NCBI GenBank assembly: GCA_913049915.1
Contig: CAJWZC010000014.1
Location: 1 to 55,030 of the forward strand
Direction: 5' to 3'
Origin: an uncultured Colwellia sp.
GTDB lineage: Bacteria > Pseudomonadota > Gammaproteobacteria > Enterobacterales > Alteromonadaceae
Length of the DNA stretch: 55,030 nt
Shown here in pieces: positions 54,400 through 55,030 of this stretch. The notes under the pieces are model-generated. The model had not been told where the DNA came from, made no database searches, and saw only the letters and a list, made by a program, of their open reading frames with translations. Positions within the stretch are counted from its first letter, which is position 1, and each line of letters begins with the position of its first letter. The translations under genes were made by a program, and so were the position numbers.

Positions 54400-55030
54400 T
54401 TAGTTAACCGCTAAAATTTTATCCATAACCCAGCTAGTATGTAGCGCAGAAGAGCCATTTGATGGATGTTGTTGCCTATTTACCAGCTGCTGGTAGATAT
54501 CTCCAACATGATATAATTGAATATTTTTCGGGTTTTCAATGGTAAAAAATTCGCGACTATTACCTTGAGTAAAACCTATAGGTATCTCATCAAATACGGA
54601 GAAATTTAACTCACCTTCACTGCCCACTATAGTAACTTTGTCTTGTCTTGCTGCAGCACCAAAATTCCAACTACCGATGCCGGTAACACCACTCTCATGT
54701 TGCCAACAGGCAGTAACCGCATCAAAGGCAGAGTATAGACCCTGCTGATTTGTAGCGATGCCGCTGACTTGCTGAAAGTCCCCTAGTAGAAAAGAAAATA
54801 AGTCTAAACCGTGGCTAGCTAAGTCATCAAAGTAACCACCTACGGCAATATTTTTATCGGTACGCCAGTTATATTCACCTGATAAATCAATGGCATTGGC
54901 CGGCTTACTTAACTGCCAGCTAATATGTCGTACTTGACCAATAACCCCTTGTTCTAGTGTAAGATTTTATTTTAGTAAATCGTGGCAAAGAACGGCGATA
55001 ATATGCAACAAACAAGGGTAACTTTTTATC
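54400..55030 (-). pseudogene. Gfo/Idh/MocA-family oxidoreductase, frameshifted, partial
   Basis: Reverse-strand sequence encodes the C-terminal half of a Gfo/Idh/MocA oxidoreductase: LEQGVIGQVRHISWQLSKPA, GEYNWRTDKNIAVGGYFDDL, ASHGLDLFSFLLGDF (the active-site His region), DKVTIVGSEGELNFSVFDE and a tail ending HTSWVMDKILAVN. Near the window edge the reading frame changes: AYYRRSLPRFTKIK lies in another frame, and a one-base excess at about 54955-54966 brings a stop (54967-54969) into the C-terminal frame. The N-terminal NAD-binding part lies outside the window. The gene is therefore either a recent pseudogene, a recoded gene or affected by a sequence error. Confidence 0.75.

Overview
The window is a 55 kb stretch of an AT-rich gammaproteobacterial chromosome. 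Gene content and order (tRNA-Thr/Tyr/Gly/Thr-tufB; nadC and ampDE beside pdhR-aceEF-lpd; yihI-DUF2489-hemN; a FabY-type initiating ketoacyl synthase; an Oar-like TonB-dependent receptor relic) point to a marine member of the Alteromonadales, most likely Colwellia or a close relative. That assignment is inference from remembered family sequences, not from a search. No prophage, insertion sequence, integron or CRISPR array was seen. The region is core chromosome, sprinkled with decaying genes.

Layout. 1-740: start of tufB and four co-oriented tRNA genes behind a sigma-70 type promoter with a GC-containing discriminator. 1217-3971 (minus): a DUF2726 protein, a dimeric-type dUTPase and a GlxA/FtrA-like AraC regulator. 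4069-6949 (plus): fabY and an EamA permease, followed by a wrecked Oar-like TonB-dependent receptor (6953-7622). 7792-12768 (plus): topB, a CPA1 Na+/H+ antiporter with a small K+-channel-like protein, and a RIO kinase, then a broken periplasmic solute-binding protein gene. 13904-17301 (minus): an S9 peptidase and trhO. 17817-20624: a long acnB. 20812-23555: a lipoprotein, a TonB_C protein and poorly known small genes. 23748-32486 (minus): ampD-ampE-pdhR-aceE-aceF-lpd, with a PdhR-type operator ahead of pdhR and a decayed second copy of the pdhR 3' end between pdhR and aceE. 32925-34386 (plus): a clan AA aspartic protease and nadC. 34860-37243: msrA, a histidine kinase stump, an internally duplicated protein of unknown function and a DUF3820 gene. 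37632-37805: rmf, only 57 codons. 37930-39250: a full-length but dead hemN, then DUF2489 and yihI. 41079-45042: tesB, an Mpo1-like protein, a YbdG-like mechanosensitive channel and a YihG-like acyltransferase. 45380-47778: proB-proA. 48466-54348: a YegD-type Hsp70, a solute-binding-like protein, an NfeD/SPFH pair and a CadC-like membrane regulator with TPRs. The right edge holds a frameshifted Gfo/Idh/MocA oxidoreductase.

Functionally the window joins central carbon metabolism (pyruvate dehydrogenase complex, its regulator and aconitase), cell-wall recycling (AmpD/AmpE), NAD, proline and fatty-acid initiation biosynthesis, ion and membrane-tension homeostasis, tRNA modification, and stationary-phase ribosome hibernation. 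The most notable signals are the relics (Oar-like receptor, hemN, solute-binding protein, histidine kinase, oxidoreductase, pdhR tail), the unusual acnB, the two-repeat unknown protein, and two TGGT-N3-ACCA operators near pdhR. I did not find a convincing new multi-gene system; the least explained intact gene is the two-repeat protein at 35783-36895.
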